A stretch of DNA of 64,000 bases. It comes from Aurantiacibacter rhizosphaerae (lineage in GTDB: Bacteria > Pseudomonadota > Alphaproteobacteria > Sphingomonadales > Sphingomonadaceae). The position numbers were made by a program, and so were the translations under genes. The stretch spans positions 1,534,142-1,598,141 of the forward strand of contig NZ_WUBR01000001.1 in the NCBI RefSeq assembly GCF_009807005.1, read 5' to 3'. Below are positions 46,999-56,385 of the stretch, one piece after another. The notes beneath the pieces were generated by a model. The model made no database searches. It had not been told where the DNA came from and saw nothing but the letters and a program-made list of their open reading frames with translations. Positions within the stretch are counted from its first letter, which is position 1, and each line of letters starts with the position of its first letter.

Positions 46999-47654
46999 TA
47001 CGAATGACCGCCATGCTTTCAGCCGCAGGTTTGGTGCTGACAGCCTGTGACGCGGGCGAGGCTGACAACATCGATGCAGACGCACCGGCGGAGCAAATCT
47101 CAATCGCCGACGAACCCGACCTCTTCAATACGGGAAGTGCCGAGACTCCCGCCGAAACGGCAATGCCGCTGCCCAATTGTCCGGAAAACGCCTTTTGCGA
47201 AGGGCCGCTGGTGGTTCGCGCCGATACGCTTAACCTTGTACCCACCGGATCGACGAATGCCTCGCTCAATGGCACCTTTTCAGTCGAGAACCGATCGAAC
47301 GAAGATCTGCGGGTTGTCCTGATGGATGAATATGCCGTCGCCTCGCTGGAGAATGGCGTTAACGCCACCTCGAACCCCTACCGTCCCAGCGGCCTGGAGG
47401 AATGCCGGCAAAGCGGCCCCGATTGCTTTGCCGCGAATCCTGGCTCGTTCAGAACGCTTGCGCCCGGTGACAGTCCGGCAAAAGTCACAGCCTCCATGCG
47501 GGCCAATTTCGATGCCCAGATGATGCCGTCGATGAGGGACATATCTTCGGCAACGGTCAATTTTCAATTGTTCAGCGTATCAGCCGCCGGCGATCAGCGC
47601 CTTCATCAGGTGTCGCTGGCTGGCATCCCGTTCCAGAACCAGATGGCTGAATAA
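46989..47654 (+). CDS. Lipoprotein of unknown function
   Basis: A 221-residue protein with a lipoprotein signal (MLSAAGLVLTAC, Cys20). Mature part starts acidic and includes CPENAFCEGPLVV and LEECRQSGPDC, two Cys pairs. A beta-rich domain follows (LNGTFSVENRSNEDLRVVLMDEYAV). It overlaps the preceding gene by 10 bases. Function unknown; these two genes may form a unit with the ferredoxin operon upstream. Confidence 0.7.
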   Translation: MHMIRMTAMLSAAGLVLTACDAGEADNIDADAPAEQISIADEPDLFNTGSAETPAETAMPLPNCPENAFCEGPLVVRADTLNLVPTGSTNASLNGTFSVENRSNEDLRVVLMDEYAVASLENGVNATSNPYRPSGLEECRQSGPDCFAANPGSFRTLAPGDSPAKVTASMRANFDAQMMPSMRDISSATVNFQLFSVSAAGDQRLHQVSLAGIPFQNQMAE

Positions 47655-47655
47655 G

Positions 47656-47695
47656 AAAAACCCCGCCGCGCCTGTTTCGGCGCGGCGGGGTTAAC
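47656..47695 (-). terminator. Strong GC hairpin terminator
   Basis: CCCCGCCGCGCC and CGGCGCGGCGGGG arms around a five-base loop. The T-run is on the minus strand (TTTTTCTT), so it mainly ends the PfpI-like gene; on the plus strand it may also stop the lipoprotein transcript. Confidence 0.85.
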
Positions 47696-47754
47696 CAAAG
47701 CCCCGATCCTGGTTCTCGGGAGGGGGGATGATCGCGAGGATCAGGTGGCTTCGA

Positions 47755-48294
47755 TCAGGCTACTTCAAGTTGATCTTCCAATGCGGAGATCAGTGCCTTG
47801 GAAAATGCAGGAATGTCGTCCGGGTTCCGGCTGGTGATGAGATTTCCATCAACGGCCACTTCCTGGTCCACGACATTGCCGCCGGCATTCGATAGATCGG
47901 TGCGGACGCTGGGCCAGCTTGTTACGGTCTTACCCTTCACGACATCGGCTTCCACCAGCAACCACGGTGCATGGCAGATTGCGGCGACAGGTTTTCCGGC
48001 GGATACGAAATCGCGCACCAGCTTGATCGCCTTGTCATTCAGGCGAAGAATATCCGGGTTGATCTGGCCGCCCGGCAGAAGAAGGGCGTCAAATTCGCTG
48101 GCTTCGGCTTCGTCCACGGTCAGGTCGACATCCACCGTGTTGCCCCAGTCGTCTTCGTCCCAGCCCTTGATCTGGCCATCTTCCAGACTGACGACCACGG
48201 TTTCATACCCGGCGTCGTCAAGGTTGGCCTTGGGCTTTTCCAGTTCCGATTGTTCAAAGCCGTTGGTGGCGAGAATCATGATGCGTTGTGCCAT
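47755..48294 (-). CDS. PfpI/DJ-1 superfamily protein
   Basis: A 179-residue class I glutamine-amidotransferase-like protein. The nucleophile elbow [10 protein letters not shown] holds the reactive Cys after [10 protein letters not shown], and [10 protein letters not shown] forms the oxyanion region. PfpI-type members act as glyoxalases, deglycases or chaperone-like stress proteins; activity here is unspecified. Divergent from parC. Confidence 0.92.
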   Translation of the reverse strand: MAQRIMILATNGFEQSELEKPKANLDDAGYETVVVSLEDGQIKGWDEDDWGNTVDVDLTVDEAEASEFDALLLPGGQINPDILRLNDKAIKLVRDFVSAGKPVAAICHAPWLLVEADVVKGKTVTSWPSVRTDLSNAGGNVVDQEVAVDGNLITSRNPDDIPAFSKALISALEDQLEVA

Positions 48295-48398
48295 GTTTGT
48301 GTTCCTTTCGGGGAATTGGTGTTTGGCCCCTTAACGGGTGGGGAAAGCACCTCGTTCCCTGCTGTCCGCCGAGGCGAGACGGTGATAGGGCAAGCCGC

Positions 48399-50696
48399 AT
48401 GGCAACCGTTGAAGAACCAGATGATTCCGGCGCGGGCATCACCCGCGAACCTTTCGAAAGCGCGCTGGAAAGCCGCTATCTCGTCTATGCCCTGTCCACC
48501 ATCACGGCGCGTTCGCTGCCCGATCTGCGCGATGGGCTGAAGCCGGTTCACCGCCGTCTGCTGTGGACGATGCGGCAATTGCGCCTTTCGCCGGACAACA
48601 CCTTCAAGAAATCCGCGCGCGTCGTGGGTGATGTGATCGGCAAGTATCACCCGCATGGCGACGTTGCGGTTTACGATGCGATGGTGCGGCTCGCTCAGCC
48701 GTTCACGCTGCGCTATCCGCTGGTGGAGGGGCAGGGCAACTTCGGCAATATCGATGGCGATAACGCGGCCGCCTATCGCTACACCGAATGCCGCCTGACG
48801 CGCACCGCCATGCACCTGATGGATGGGCTGGACGAAGGCACGGTCGAGTTCATTCCCACCTATAATAACGAGGAAGAAGAACCGGTCATCATGCCGGGCC
48901 TCTTCCCCAATCTGCTGGCCAACGGCGCCAGCGGCATCGCCGTGGGCATGGCCACCAGCATTCCCAGCCACAATGTGGCAGAGGTGCTGGATGCGGCCGA
49001 AATGGTGCTCTTCAACAAGGACGTGACCCACGCCGAATTGATGAGCGTATTCAAGGGGCCGGACTTTGCCACCGGCGGCCTTGTCGTGGACAGTGAAGAG
49101 GCGATCAGCCACGCCTATGAAACCGGGCGCGGCAGTTTCCGCGTGCGGGGCCGTTTCCACGCTGCAGAGGCGGAAAACGAGGAGGATCGCGAGGCCGGGA
49201 TCGAGCGTTTGAAGGGCGGCGGATATCAGCTGGTGATTTCCGAAATCCCATACCAGGTGCCCAAGGGCAAGCTGATCGAGCAGATCGCCGCCACTATCGC
49301 CGACAAGAAGCTGCCGATCCTTGAGGATGTGCGAGACGAGAGCGACGAGCAGGTGCGCATCGTGCTGGTGCCGCGCAGCCGCAACATCGATCCCGAACTG
49401 CTGAAGGAAAGCGTCTACAAGCTCACCGATCTGGAAACGCGCTTCGGCCTCAACCTCAATGTGCTGGATGCCAACCGCACGCCGATGGTGATGGGGCTGA
49501 AGGAACTGCTGGGCAATTGGGTGGCCCACCAGATCGAGATCCTGCAGCGCCGCACCACGCACCGCCTTGCCAAGATCGCGGACCGGCTGGAGCTGCTGGA
49601 AGGCTACATCATCGCCTTCCTCAACCTTGACCGGGTGATCGAGATCATCCGTACGGAGGATGAGCCAAAGCCGGTGATGATGGCCGAATTTGGCCTGACC
49701 GACCGTCAGACCGAGGCGATCCTCAACATGCGGTTGCGCAGTTTGCGCAAGCTGGAGGAGATGCAGCTTCGCACCGAGAAGGACGAATTGCTGAAGGAGC
49801 AGGACGAGCTTCAGAAGCTGCTGGATTCGCCTTCCCGCCAGCGCACACGCCTGAAGCGGGACATGGCAAAGCTGCGCAAAGAATATGGGCCGGATACCGA
49901 AATCGGCGCGCGGCGCACCACGATTGCCGAGGCTGCGCCGACCGTGGAATTCAATCCCGATGCCATGATCGAGAAGGAGCCGGTGACGGTCATCCTCTCG
50001 GCCAAGGGCTGGGTGCGCGCGGCCAAGGGGCACGTTGACCTGGGCAAGGATGGCTGCGGCGATTTCAAATACAAGGAGGGCGATGGCCCCGCCTTTGCCG
50101 TGCATTGCCAGACGACAGACAAGCTGCTGCTGTGCGGCGCGGACGGGCGTTTCTTCACGCTGGGTGCGGACAAGCTGCCCAGCGCCCGCGGCTTTGGTGA
50201 GCCGGTGCGCAACACGCTGGATATCGATGCTGCCACGCAGATCATCGCAATGGTGGTGCACGAGAAGGACAAGCAGGTGCTGCTGGCCTCCACCATCGGC
50301 AAGGGCTTTGTCGCCATTACCGATGAACTGCTGGCCGAAACGCGCAAGGGCCGTCAGGTGGTGAACCTGAAGGGCGATGCAAAGCTGCTGGTAGCCCGCG
50401 CCATTCCCGCCGAACACGATCACGTTGCCGTGGTGGGAGAGAACCGCAAGCTGGTGGTCTTCGCGCTGGAGGAGATGCCGGTGATGACGCGCGGGCAGGG
50501 CGTAACCTTGCAGCGTTATCGCGATGGCGGCCTGTCAGATGTCACCACCTTCAAGCTGGAAGACGGGCTCAGCTGGACGATGGGCGGCGATACTGGCCGC
50601 ACGCGGACGGAGAACGAGATCGGCATGTGGAAGGTGGCGCGCGGCGCCGCCGGACGCCTGCCGCCGCAGGGCTTCCCGAAAGACAACAGGTTCTAG
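48399..50696 (+). CDS. parC: DNA topoisomerase IV subunit A
   Basis: ParC decatenates daughter chromosomes with ParE. The 765-residue protein has the N-terminal [18 protein letters not shown], the quinolone-region [17 protein letters not shown] and catalytic Tyr128 in [13 protein letters not shown]. The C-terminal part forms the beta-pinwheel. At the position equal to E. coli ParC Ser80 it has Val89, and Asp93 at Glu84. Start [13 protein letters not shown] is used; a longer frame upstream has no conserved residues. Confidence 0.96.
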   Translation: MATVEEPDDSGAGITREPFESALESRYLVYALSTITARSLPDLRDGLKPVHRRLLWTMRQLRLSPDNTFKKSARVVGDVIGKYHPHGDVAVYDAMVRLAQPFTLRYPLVEGQGNFGNIDGDNAAAYRYTECRLTRTAMHLMDGLDEGTVEFIPTYNNEEEEPVIMPGLFPNLLANGASGIAVGMATSIPSHNVAEVLDAAEMVLFNKDVTHAELMSVFKGPDFATGGLVVDSEEAISHAYETGRGSFRVRGRFHAAEAENEEDREAGIERLKGGGYQLVISEIPYQVPKGKLIEQIAATIADKKLPILEDVRDESDEQVRIVLVPRSRNIDPELLKESVYKLTDLETRFGLNLNVLDANRTPMVMGLKELLGNWVAHQIEILQRRTTHRLAKIADRLELLEGYIIAFLNLDRVIEIIRTEDEPKPVMMAEFGLTDRQTEAILNMRLRSLRKLEEMQLRTEKDELLKEQDELQKLLDSPSRQRTRLKRDMAKLRKEYGPDTEIGARRTTIAEAAPTVEFNPDAMIEKEPVTVILSAKGWVRAAKGHVDLGKDGCGDFKYKEGDGPAFAVHCQTTDKLLLCGADGRFFTLGADKLPSARGFGEPVRNTLDIDAATQIIAMVVHEKDKQVLLASTIGKGFVAITDELLAETRKGRQVVNLKGDAKLLVARAIPAEHDHVAVVGENRKLVVFALEEMPVMTRGQGVTLQRYRDGGLSDVTTFKLEDGLSWTMGGDTGRTRTENEIGMWKVARGAAGRLPPQGFPKDNRF

Positions 50697-50705
50697 ACAC
50701 AAAAA

Positions 50706-50731
50706 ACCCGGCAGGATCGCTCCTGCCGGGT
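50706..50731. terminator. Terminator after parC, stronger on minus strand
   Basis: ACCCGGCAGGA and TCCTGCCGGGT are perfect 11-base arms around TCGC. The minus strand carries TTTTTT after the stem, ending the secreted PRC-like gene; plus-strand tail is weaker but lies 10 bases past parC. Confidence 0.88.
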
Positions 50732-50761
50732 TCCTTGGTGATTTGGGTAAACCCGTCTGTA

Positions 50762-51265
50762 TTAGCCAGCCTGTGCGGCCAGCGCAGCTTCCAGATCGGC
50801 CATCATGATGCGGGCCATCAGTGCGCCGTTGGGATCCACTGCGAACATTTCGCGCGGCAGGGTAACCTTGGTTTCGTCTTCACGAGTGATGACGATGTTG
50901 GTGCCGTCGATCGTTTCGATCGTGCCCAGCGGCTGCGGATCGGCGGTGACGACTGCGGCGCCTTCCACCAGTGCGGCGGCCAGTGCTGCCTCGGCAGCGG
51001 CAAGCTGCTGTTCGTGCATCTGCACAAGCTGATCACGCGTGATGTTCAGCGTGGGGCCGGTGTCGCTGGTGCCGAAAGCGTTCTTGGGAAGGGCAATCTG
51101 ATATTCGCCAACCGTCAGCATCACGGCCTGTTCATTGGCGTCTGCAACGGTGCCGATGGCATTGCCGTCATTGCCCATCACGGTGTCGCCGGCTTCCTGG
51201 GCCAGTGCTGGATTGGCAGCGATTGCAGCAAGTGCTGCGGCGGCGGTGAGTGCGATCTTCTTCAT
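50762..51265 (-). CDS. Secreted PRC-barrel-like protein
   Basis: A 167-residue protein with a signal peptide MKKIALTAAAALAAIAANPALAQ and two similar segments, DTVMGNDGNAIGTVADANEQAVMLTV-type (about 27-62) and PLGTIETIDGTNIVITREDETKVTLP-type (about 112-138), resembling PRC-barrel strands. A helical region separates them (QLVQMHEQQLAAAEAALAAALVEG). Periplasmic; function unknown. Monocistronic with its own terminator. Confidence 0.75.
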   Translation of the reverse strand: MKKIALTAAAALAAIAANPALAQEAGDTVMGNDGNAIGTVADANEQAVMLTVGEYQIALPKNAFGTSDTGPTLNITRDQLVQMHEQQLAAAEAALAAALVEGAAVVTADPQPLGTIETIDGTNIVITREDETKVTLPREMFAVDPNGALMARIMMADLEAALAAQAG

Positions 51266-51502
51266 GCAAATTTCCCTTCGTTCCGGTCCCTCGCATGATG
51301 AGGGTCCGGGAGTTGAATTCCTCCGACAAGGCCATGAGTGGCGCCGGAAATGGCACGCGGGCGGCAAACACCCGGCCTTGGCCGGGGCAGACACAAATGG
51401 CGCAAAACCGCGCCAATCCCGCTAAGAAACCGTCTAGCAGACGACATCTGAACGCTACCTGCACCAGACGTGCAGGGTAATTCAACCGTCAAATGTGAAG
51501 TT

Positions 51503-52684
51503 TCACATATGTGTATCGGATTGCAGCGCCTCATCCAGAAAACGCAGCACGCTTTCCCGTTCGGGGAAGCCTTCTTCCAGCCAGCGGCTTTCCACCGATT
51601 GCAGAATGCGGGCAACCTCCGGCCCGGCATCCACGCCGCGCGCGACGATCTCTCCGCCACGCAGCGGGAATTGCGGGGCCTGCCAATTGTCCAGCGGTGC
51701 CGTGGGCTGATCTGACAGCAGCAACAGGTCCGTCGCCACTTCCATACCTTCCCGATAGGCCAGCACGCGGGCATCGCCGGGCCTGCGCGCGCGCCCGGCG
51801 AGGCGGGTAAGGCGTTTCTTGTGCGCGTTGGATAGGCGCAGCCGCGAAGCGACCTGCGCCGCGATGCGAGGGTCCGCAGGCAGCATGGCGGCCAGGTGGC
51901 GGATCGCGTCCGGCGCGGCAGCCTGTTGCTGCTCGGATCGGACCAGCGCGGCCAGACGATCCAGCCCCTCTGCCGAGACTTCTGGCAGGATCACCTCCAT
52001 CACGCCGCGCTCCAGCATGCGGGTGAGCGTATCCAGCGCATCGGGCAGCGCCAGCAGGCCCAGCAATTCCATGGCCACCCGTTCCCGGCTCAGCCCCTTC
52101 AGCATGGGGGCAAGCTCGGCGCAGGCTTCCTCCCCCTCTGTATCCAGCGTGGAGCCGAAGCGCGCCTGAAAGCGGTAATACCGCAGGATGCGCAGGTGAT
52201 CCTCCCGAATACGCTGGCGGGCATCGCCGATAAAGCGCACGCGCCGCGCCTCCAGATCGTGCAGTCCGCCGAAAAAGTCAGAAATTTCCAGCGTTTCGGG
52301 ATGCGCGAACAGCGCGTTGATGGTGAAATCGCGGCGGGCGGCGTCATCCTGCCAGTCTTCGGCAAATTCGATGGTGGCACGGCGGCCGTCGGTGGCAACA
52401 TCCTTACGCAAGGTGGTGACTTCCACCGGGCCGCCTTCTGTGACGGCGGTGATGGTGCCGTGATCAAGGCCGGTGGGCACGCTCTTGATCTTCGCTTCCT
52501 TCAGCCGCGCCATCACCTCCTCAGGGTGCAGCGTGGTGGCAGCATCGATATCCTTTACCGGCAGGCCCAGCAGCGTATCGCGCACCGCGCCGCCAACCCA
52601 GCGCAGATTATCCGCGCCCAGCGCGCTGACCAGTGCCGCAAGATCCTTGCGAGAGGTCCAGTCGGTTTCGGGAAGTTTTGCCAC
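51503..52684 (-). CDS. cca: CCA tRNA nucleotidyltransferase/poly(A) polymerase family
   Basis: A 393-residue class II nucleotidyltransferase: WVGGAVRDTLLG, the metal Asp pair in VKDIDAATTL, EDWQDDAARRDFTINALF, GDARQRIREDHLRILRYYRFQARFG in parts. It adds or repairs the 3' CCA of tRNAs (or acts as poly(A) polymerase). GTG start. Part of the run GNAT-DUF1285-nudix-cca; a 91-base gap separates it from nudix. Confidence 0.93.
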   Translation of the reverse strand: MAKLPETDWTSRKDLAALVSALGADNLRWVGGAVRDTLLGLPVKDIDAATTLHPEEVMARLKEAKIKSVPTGLDHGTITAVTEGGPVEVTTLRKDVATDGRRATIEFAEDWQDDAARRDFTINALFAHPETLEISDFFGGLHDLEARRVRFIGDARQRIREDHLRILRYYRFQARFGSTLDTEGEEACAELAPMLKGLSRERVAMELLGLLALPDALDTLTRMLERGVMEVILPEVSAEGLDRLAALVRSEQQQAAAPDAIRHLAAMLPADPRIAAQVASRLRLSNAHKKRLTRLAGRARRPGDARVLAYREGMEVATDLLLLSDQPTAPLDNWQAPQFPLRGGEIVARGVDAGPEVARILQSVESRWLEEGFPERESVLRFLDEALQSDTHM

Positions 52685-52775
52685 TTTGCGTTCGTCTCAC
52701 CTTCGATATTGCGGCGAGAGGTAGAGGAAATGTCGCCGTTTCCACAAGCGCAGCCTGCGCGGCGTGGGGGATAGC

Positions 52776-53378
52776 CTAGTCCACAAGCCTGTCGATCGAG
52801 AGGCGGTGGGAGAGGTGCGCGATGATCCCGGCGGTAATTCCCCAGATCCTGTGGCCTTCCCAGTCAATCTCGACGTAGGGCCGCTTGTTTCCGTTGAACA
52901 TCCCGATCTTGGGCTTGTGATTGTCCTGATCCAGCAGGTGCCGCAAAGGCGCCTCGAACCAGTCCGCCACTTCGCGCGGATCGGGACGGATTTCCACATC
53001 GCCGGGCACCAGGCCAAGCACGGGCGTAAGGCGAAATCCGCTGCCGGTGACGAAAGTGGTCGCTTCGCCGATGATGCGCACCTGCGCCGGGTCTATCGCC
53101 AGTTCTTCCTGCGCCTCTCTCAAGGCGGCCTCGATCACGTTTTCTCCCGGCTCCAGCTTGCCGCCGGGGAAGGAGACCTGGCCGGGGTGGCTGGCCATGG
53201 TTTCGGGGCGATGGGTCAGCAAGACGCCGGGCTCCGCCCGTTCCGTAACGGCGATAAGGACGGCGGCATCGCGCAAGGTCTTGCCCACCACGAATTCGCT
53301 GTCGTCGCGAATACCCGCCATGCCCATGTGCTGCGTATCGTCGAAATAGCGCTGCAACCTGTCGAACAGGGTCGTCAT
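52776..53378 (-). CDS. Nudix hydrolase, CoA-pyrophosphatase type
   Basis: A 200-residue nudix protein with LLTHRPETMASHPGQVSFPGGKLEPGENVIEAALREAQEEL in parts: the UPF0035 motif (LLTxRxxxxxxHxGxVxFPGG) directly precedes the nudix box, diagnostic of CoA/acyl-CoA diphosphatases (NudL/YeaB). Its ATG overlaps the DUF1285 stop (ATGA). Confidence 0.94.
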   Translation of the reverse strand: MTTLFDRLQRYFDDTQHMGMAGIRDDSEFVVGKTLRDAAVLIAVTERAEPGVLLTHRPETMASHPGQVSFPGGKLEPGENVIEAALREAQEELAIDPAQVRIIGEATTFVTGSGFRLTPVLGLVPGDVEIRPDPREVADWFEAPLRHLLDQDNHKPKIGMFNGNKRPYVEIDWEGHRIWGITAGIIAHLSHRLSIDRLVD

Positions 53379-53929
53379 TCGGCGGGCACCAGCGAAAAGG
53401 TTGCGCCCTGGCTTTCGACTGTCAGGTTTTCGCCCTGGCTCAACGCAAATTCGGCCAGTTGCAACCATGTCGAACGGTCGACCCGCGCCTCGCAGCCGTG
53501 ACGTACCCCAAGGTATATTGCCGGTGCATCGGGATCACCTTCGGCCCGCAGGGGATTGTCAGCACCGGCGATGATCAGCTCATCCGTGTTGAGCCGAAAG
53601 GCCAGCGCATCGCCGTCCACGCGCATATCGGTGGCCATGAAGGCGGCATCCTCCACCTCTATCGTCTGGCGGTATTGCGGGGTGACGAGGTAATGTTGCC
53701 CATCCGCCGGATCGCGCCACAGCAGGGACGCGAAAGCGCGCACCATGGCGGGGCGGGTGATCGGGCTGCCATCGTGATACCAGGTACCGTCCGCCGCGAT
53801 ACGCATGCGGCTGTCGCTGGTGGCATCGGGCTTCCACTTATCGACGGGCGGCAGTTTGCGCGCGGACACGGCCTCTGCAATTTCCAGCAGGCTCATTCCG
53901 GCAAGATCAGGTGGGATATCGTAGGCCAT
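53375..53929 (-). CDS. DUF1285 family protein
   Basis: The 184-residue protein has WYHDGSPITRPAMVRAFASLLWRD near the N-terminus and a beta-rich C-terminal part with TDELIIAGADNPLR, the DUF1285 pattern. Function unknown; it is almost always next to a CoA-type nudix gene in alphaproteobacteria, suggesting a linked role. ATGA overlap with the nudix gene. Confidence 0.9.
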   Translation of the reverse strand: MAYDIPPDLAGMSLLEIAEAVSARKLPPVDKWKPDATSDSRMRIAADGTWYHDGSPITRPAMVRAFASLLWRDPADGQHYLVTPQYRQTIEVEDAAFMATDMRVDGDALAFRLNTDELIIAGADNPLRAEGDPDAPAIYLGVRHGCEARVDRSTWLQLAEFALSQGENLTVESQGATFSLVPAE

Positions 53930-53955
53930 CGTGTTTCAACAGATGGCCCCTTATG

Positions 53956-54474
53956 TCAGCCAATCCAAGGGCCGAGTGTGCCTTGATCGGGCAAAATCGC
54001 GGGATTGTCTGCGCGAACAAGCAGGCGGTGCCGCTCAAACGGGCCGGGAAGCTGCCATGCTTGCGTGGGGGCGCCGTGAAAACCGAAGCGGCCATAATAG
54101 TCGGGATCGCCGATCAACACCTGCGGCAGCGGCGCTTTCGGATCGAGCGCGCTGGCCATTGCGGCCATCAGTGCCTGGCCAAACCCTTTGTTATGCTGTT
54201 CGGGCACCACGGCCACCGGCCCCACCATCAGCATGGGATGGCGGCGACCCTGTTCATCGGTGAGAGCGACGGGCCACACCTGGATGGAGCCGACCAGCAT
54301 CTGATCCTCGTCCACCACGGCAAAGCTGAGCGCAGGAAGCCAGTCCGTTCCCTCGCGCACCTTGTACGCGGTGCGCATATGGCGGTCCTCGCCAAAGGCG
54401 CGGTCCAGCAGGGCCTCCACCATGGCGGTGTCGACCTCTGCAAGAGGAATGAGAGTGGCAGTTGCATCAGTCAT
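53956..54474 (-). CDS. GNAT family N-acetyltransferase
   Basis: A 172-residue single-domain GNAT of the DUF-like YhbS type: VVDEDQMLVGSIQVWPV, MLMVGPVAVVPEQHNKGFGQALM (acetyl-CoA pyrophosphate loop Q/R-x-x-G-x-G/A equivalent HNKGFG) and IGDPDYYGRFGF. Substrate unknown. First gene of the minus-strand run toward cca. Confidence 0.88.
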   Translation of the reverse strand: MTDATATLIPLAEVDTAMVEALLDRAFGEDRHMRTAYKVREGTDWLPALSFAVVDEDQMLVGSIQVWPVALTDEQGRRHPMLMVGPVAVVPEQHNKGFGQALMAAMASALDPKAPLPQVLIGDPDYYGRFGFHGAPTQAWQLPGPFERHRLLVRADNPAILPDQGTLGPWIG

Positions 54475-54536
54475 GGGCGCGCGCCGATAGGCCCGCGTTG
54501 CGACAGGTGCAACTGTTTCACGCGATACCGGTGGCC

Positions 54537-55748
54537 TTATTCTTTCGGCGTCAAGCGCAGCAGGCGGCCTTCGTCGCCATCCTCGATCACCCAGATCGCC
54601 CCGTCAGGAGCGATTGCGATGTCGCGCAGGCGGCCCGGCATTTCATAGCGTGAAGCCTCGTCAGCGGAGTTGGCGGAGGCATCCACCGTGACGCGGCTGA
54701 TCGATTGGGTGCGCAAATTGGCGATCAGCAGCTGGCCCTGCCAGTCAGCGAACATGTCGCCTTGGTAAAAGGCCATGCCGCCCGGCGCGATCACCGGGCT
54801 CCAGCTGATGGCAGGCTTGGTAAAGCCATCGTCGGGTGTGTGATCGGGGATATCGCTGCCATCGTAATTGTCGCCGTTGGAGCGGGTGGGCCAGCCGTAG
54901 TTGTTGCCGGGTTTCACCAGGTTCAGTTCGTCCCCACCGGCAGGGCCGTGCTCCAGCGCCCACAGATTGCCGGAGGAATCGAATTCCAGGCCCAGCATAT
55001 TGCGCTGTCCGTAAGACCAGATCTGGTCCGTCGGGCTGCCACGATCGGCAAAGGGATTGCCCGCCGCAGTCGTACCATCCAGGTTCAGGCGGACGACCGT
55101 GCCGAGATTGTTCTTCAGATCCTGAGCCGGGGTCTGTGCCTGCCTGTCTCCGCTGGAAACGAACAGGTGCTGCCCATCGGGCGAGAATGCGAGGCGGTGC
55201 GAATAATGGCCGGGGCGCGGCATCGGCTGGCTCTGTTCCCAGATCTGGGTGAAGCCGTCGATGCGGCAGGCATCGGCAGCATCGCAAACCAGCATGCCGC
55301 GGCCGACAGCGGCCTTCGTGCCTTCGCCGTCCTGCTTGGCCCAGGTGAGATAGATCATGTCGCTTTGTGCATAATCGGGCGCAAAGGCCAGCGCGCCAAG
55401 CCCGCCCTGACCCTCGTAAGCGACAGACGGCAAACCGCTGACCGTGCCAAGCTGGCCGGTCGCGGGATTGTAGAACTTCATGGTGCCGGGTTTTTCGGTG
55501 ATGAAGATCACGCCCGTTCCCGGCTCGAACGCCAGCGCCCATGGCTCGTTGAAGGCTTCGTAGGCAACCGCCTTGAATGGAGACTGCGATTGCAATTTCA
55601 CCATTTCGCCATCAGTCGCGCTGCCCATCGCGCTGCCCGGCACAGCGGACGGGGTGGGCGAGGGCGCGCTATCCCCCATTGCCGCGCTGTTGCAGCTTGC
55701 GAGAGCGAATGTGGAGAATATGGTGGCGGTGAGGAATTTGTTACGCAT
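54537..55748 (-). CDS. PQQ-type sugar dehydrogenase-like lipoprotein
   Basis: A 403-residue beta-propeller (soluble aldose sugar dehydrogenase/YliI family) with a lipoprotein signal (FSTFALASC, Cys19). Motifs: FNEPWALAFEPGTGVIFITEKPG, GLGALAFAPDYAQ, HRLAFSPDGQHLFVSSGDR, GQRNMLGLEFDSSGNLWALEHGPAGGDELN in parts, GNNYGWPTRSNG. PQQ-binding residues His in HSHR-like SHRLAF and Gln/Asn in GQRN are plausible. Its ATG shares two bases with the divergent rnhB ATG. Confidence 0.9.
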   Translation of the reverse strand: MRNKFLTATIFSTFALASCNSAAMGDSAPSPTPSAVPGSAMGSATDGEMVKLQSQSPFKAVAYEAFNEPWALAFEPGTGVIFITEKPGTMKFYNPATGQLGTVSGLPSVAYEGQGGLGALAFAPDYAQSDMIYLTWAKQDGEGTKAAVGRGMLVCDAADACRIDGFTQIWEQSQPMPRPGHYSHRLAFSPDGQHLFVSSGDRQAQTPAQDLKNNLGTVVRLNLDGTTAAGNPFADRGSPTDQIWSYGQRNMLGLEFDSSGNLWALEHGPAGGDELNLVKPGNNYGWPTRSNGDNYDGSDIPDHTPDDGFTKPAISWSPVIAPGGMAFYQGDMFADWQGQLLIANLRTQSISRVTVDASANSADEASRYEMPGRLRDIAIAPDGAIWVIEDGDEGRLLRLTPKE

Positions 55749-56385
55749 GCTTTCAGGAACTCCTTCGCACGAATTTTGTGCCTCGCTTGGCCCCGGCCCG
55801 CTGATTGCGGGTGTGGATGAGGCCGGTCGTGGGCCGCTTGCCGGTCCGGTTGTGGCGGCAGCCGTGCTGCTCTGCAAGCCCCGACCAAAAGGGGTAGGCG
55901 ACTCCAAGAAGCTGTCCCCCAACGCTCGGGCAGATGCGGAAGAAGCCATCCGCCGCCGCTGCGCCTATGGCATCGGCGTGGTGGATGTGGACGCGATAGA
56001 CCGGCTCAACATCTTCGGCGCCACGATGCTGGCCATGAGCCTGGCGGTGCGCGGATTGTGCGAGGCGATCGGCGACACCCGGGTGGAAACGCTGATCGAC
56101 GGCAATCTCACCCCGCAGGGCCGCTGCGCCGAATGGCGCTGGCCCGCGCGCGCCATCGTGGGTGGTGATGGGAAGGAACCCGCCATCGGTGCAGCCAGCA
56201 TCCTCGCCAAGGAATATCGTGACCGGCTGATGGTGGAAGCCGCCGCCCGCCATCCGCAGTATGGGTGGGAGCGGAACAAGGGATACGGAACGCAAGATCA
56301 TCTTCAGGCATTGCGAGAGCACGGGCCAACACCGCTGCATCGCCGCAGCTTTGCGCCTGTCGCGCAATTGGAGATGTTTGCATGA
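55747..56385 (+). CDS. rnhB: Ribonuclease HII
   Basis: RNase HII removes ribonucleotides and RNA primers from DNA. The 212-residue protein has IAGVDEAGRGPLAGPVVAAAV with catalytic Asp-Glu, GDSKKLSP, and IGAASILAKEYRD. Start ATG (MLSGTPSHEFCASLG) is preceded by GAGGAA 10 bases upstream and lies in GCATGC that also starts the divergent dehydrogenase. The stop overlaps the SDR start (ATGA). Confidence 0.95.
   Translation: MLSGTPSHEFCASLGPGPLIAGVDEAGRGPLAGPVVAAAVLLCKPRPKGVGDSKKLSPNARADAEEAIRRRCAYGIGVVDVDAIDRLNIFGATMLAMSLAVRGLCEAIGDTRVETLIDGNLTPQGRCAEWRWPARAIVGGDGKEPAIGAASILAKEYRDRLMVEAAARHPQYGWERNKGYGTQDHLQALREHGPTPLHRRSFAPVAQLEMFA

Noticed and set aside
48276..50423. Minus-strand open frame of 715 codons
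   Set aside because: Antisense to parC, no homologous features.
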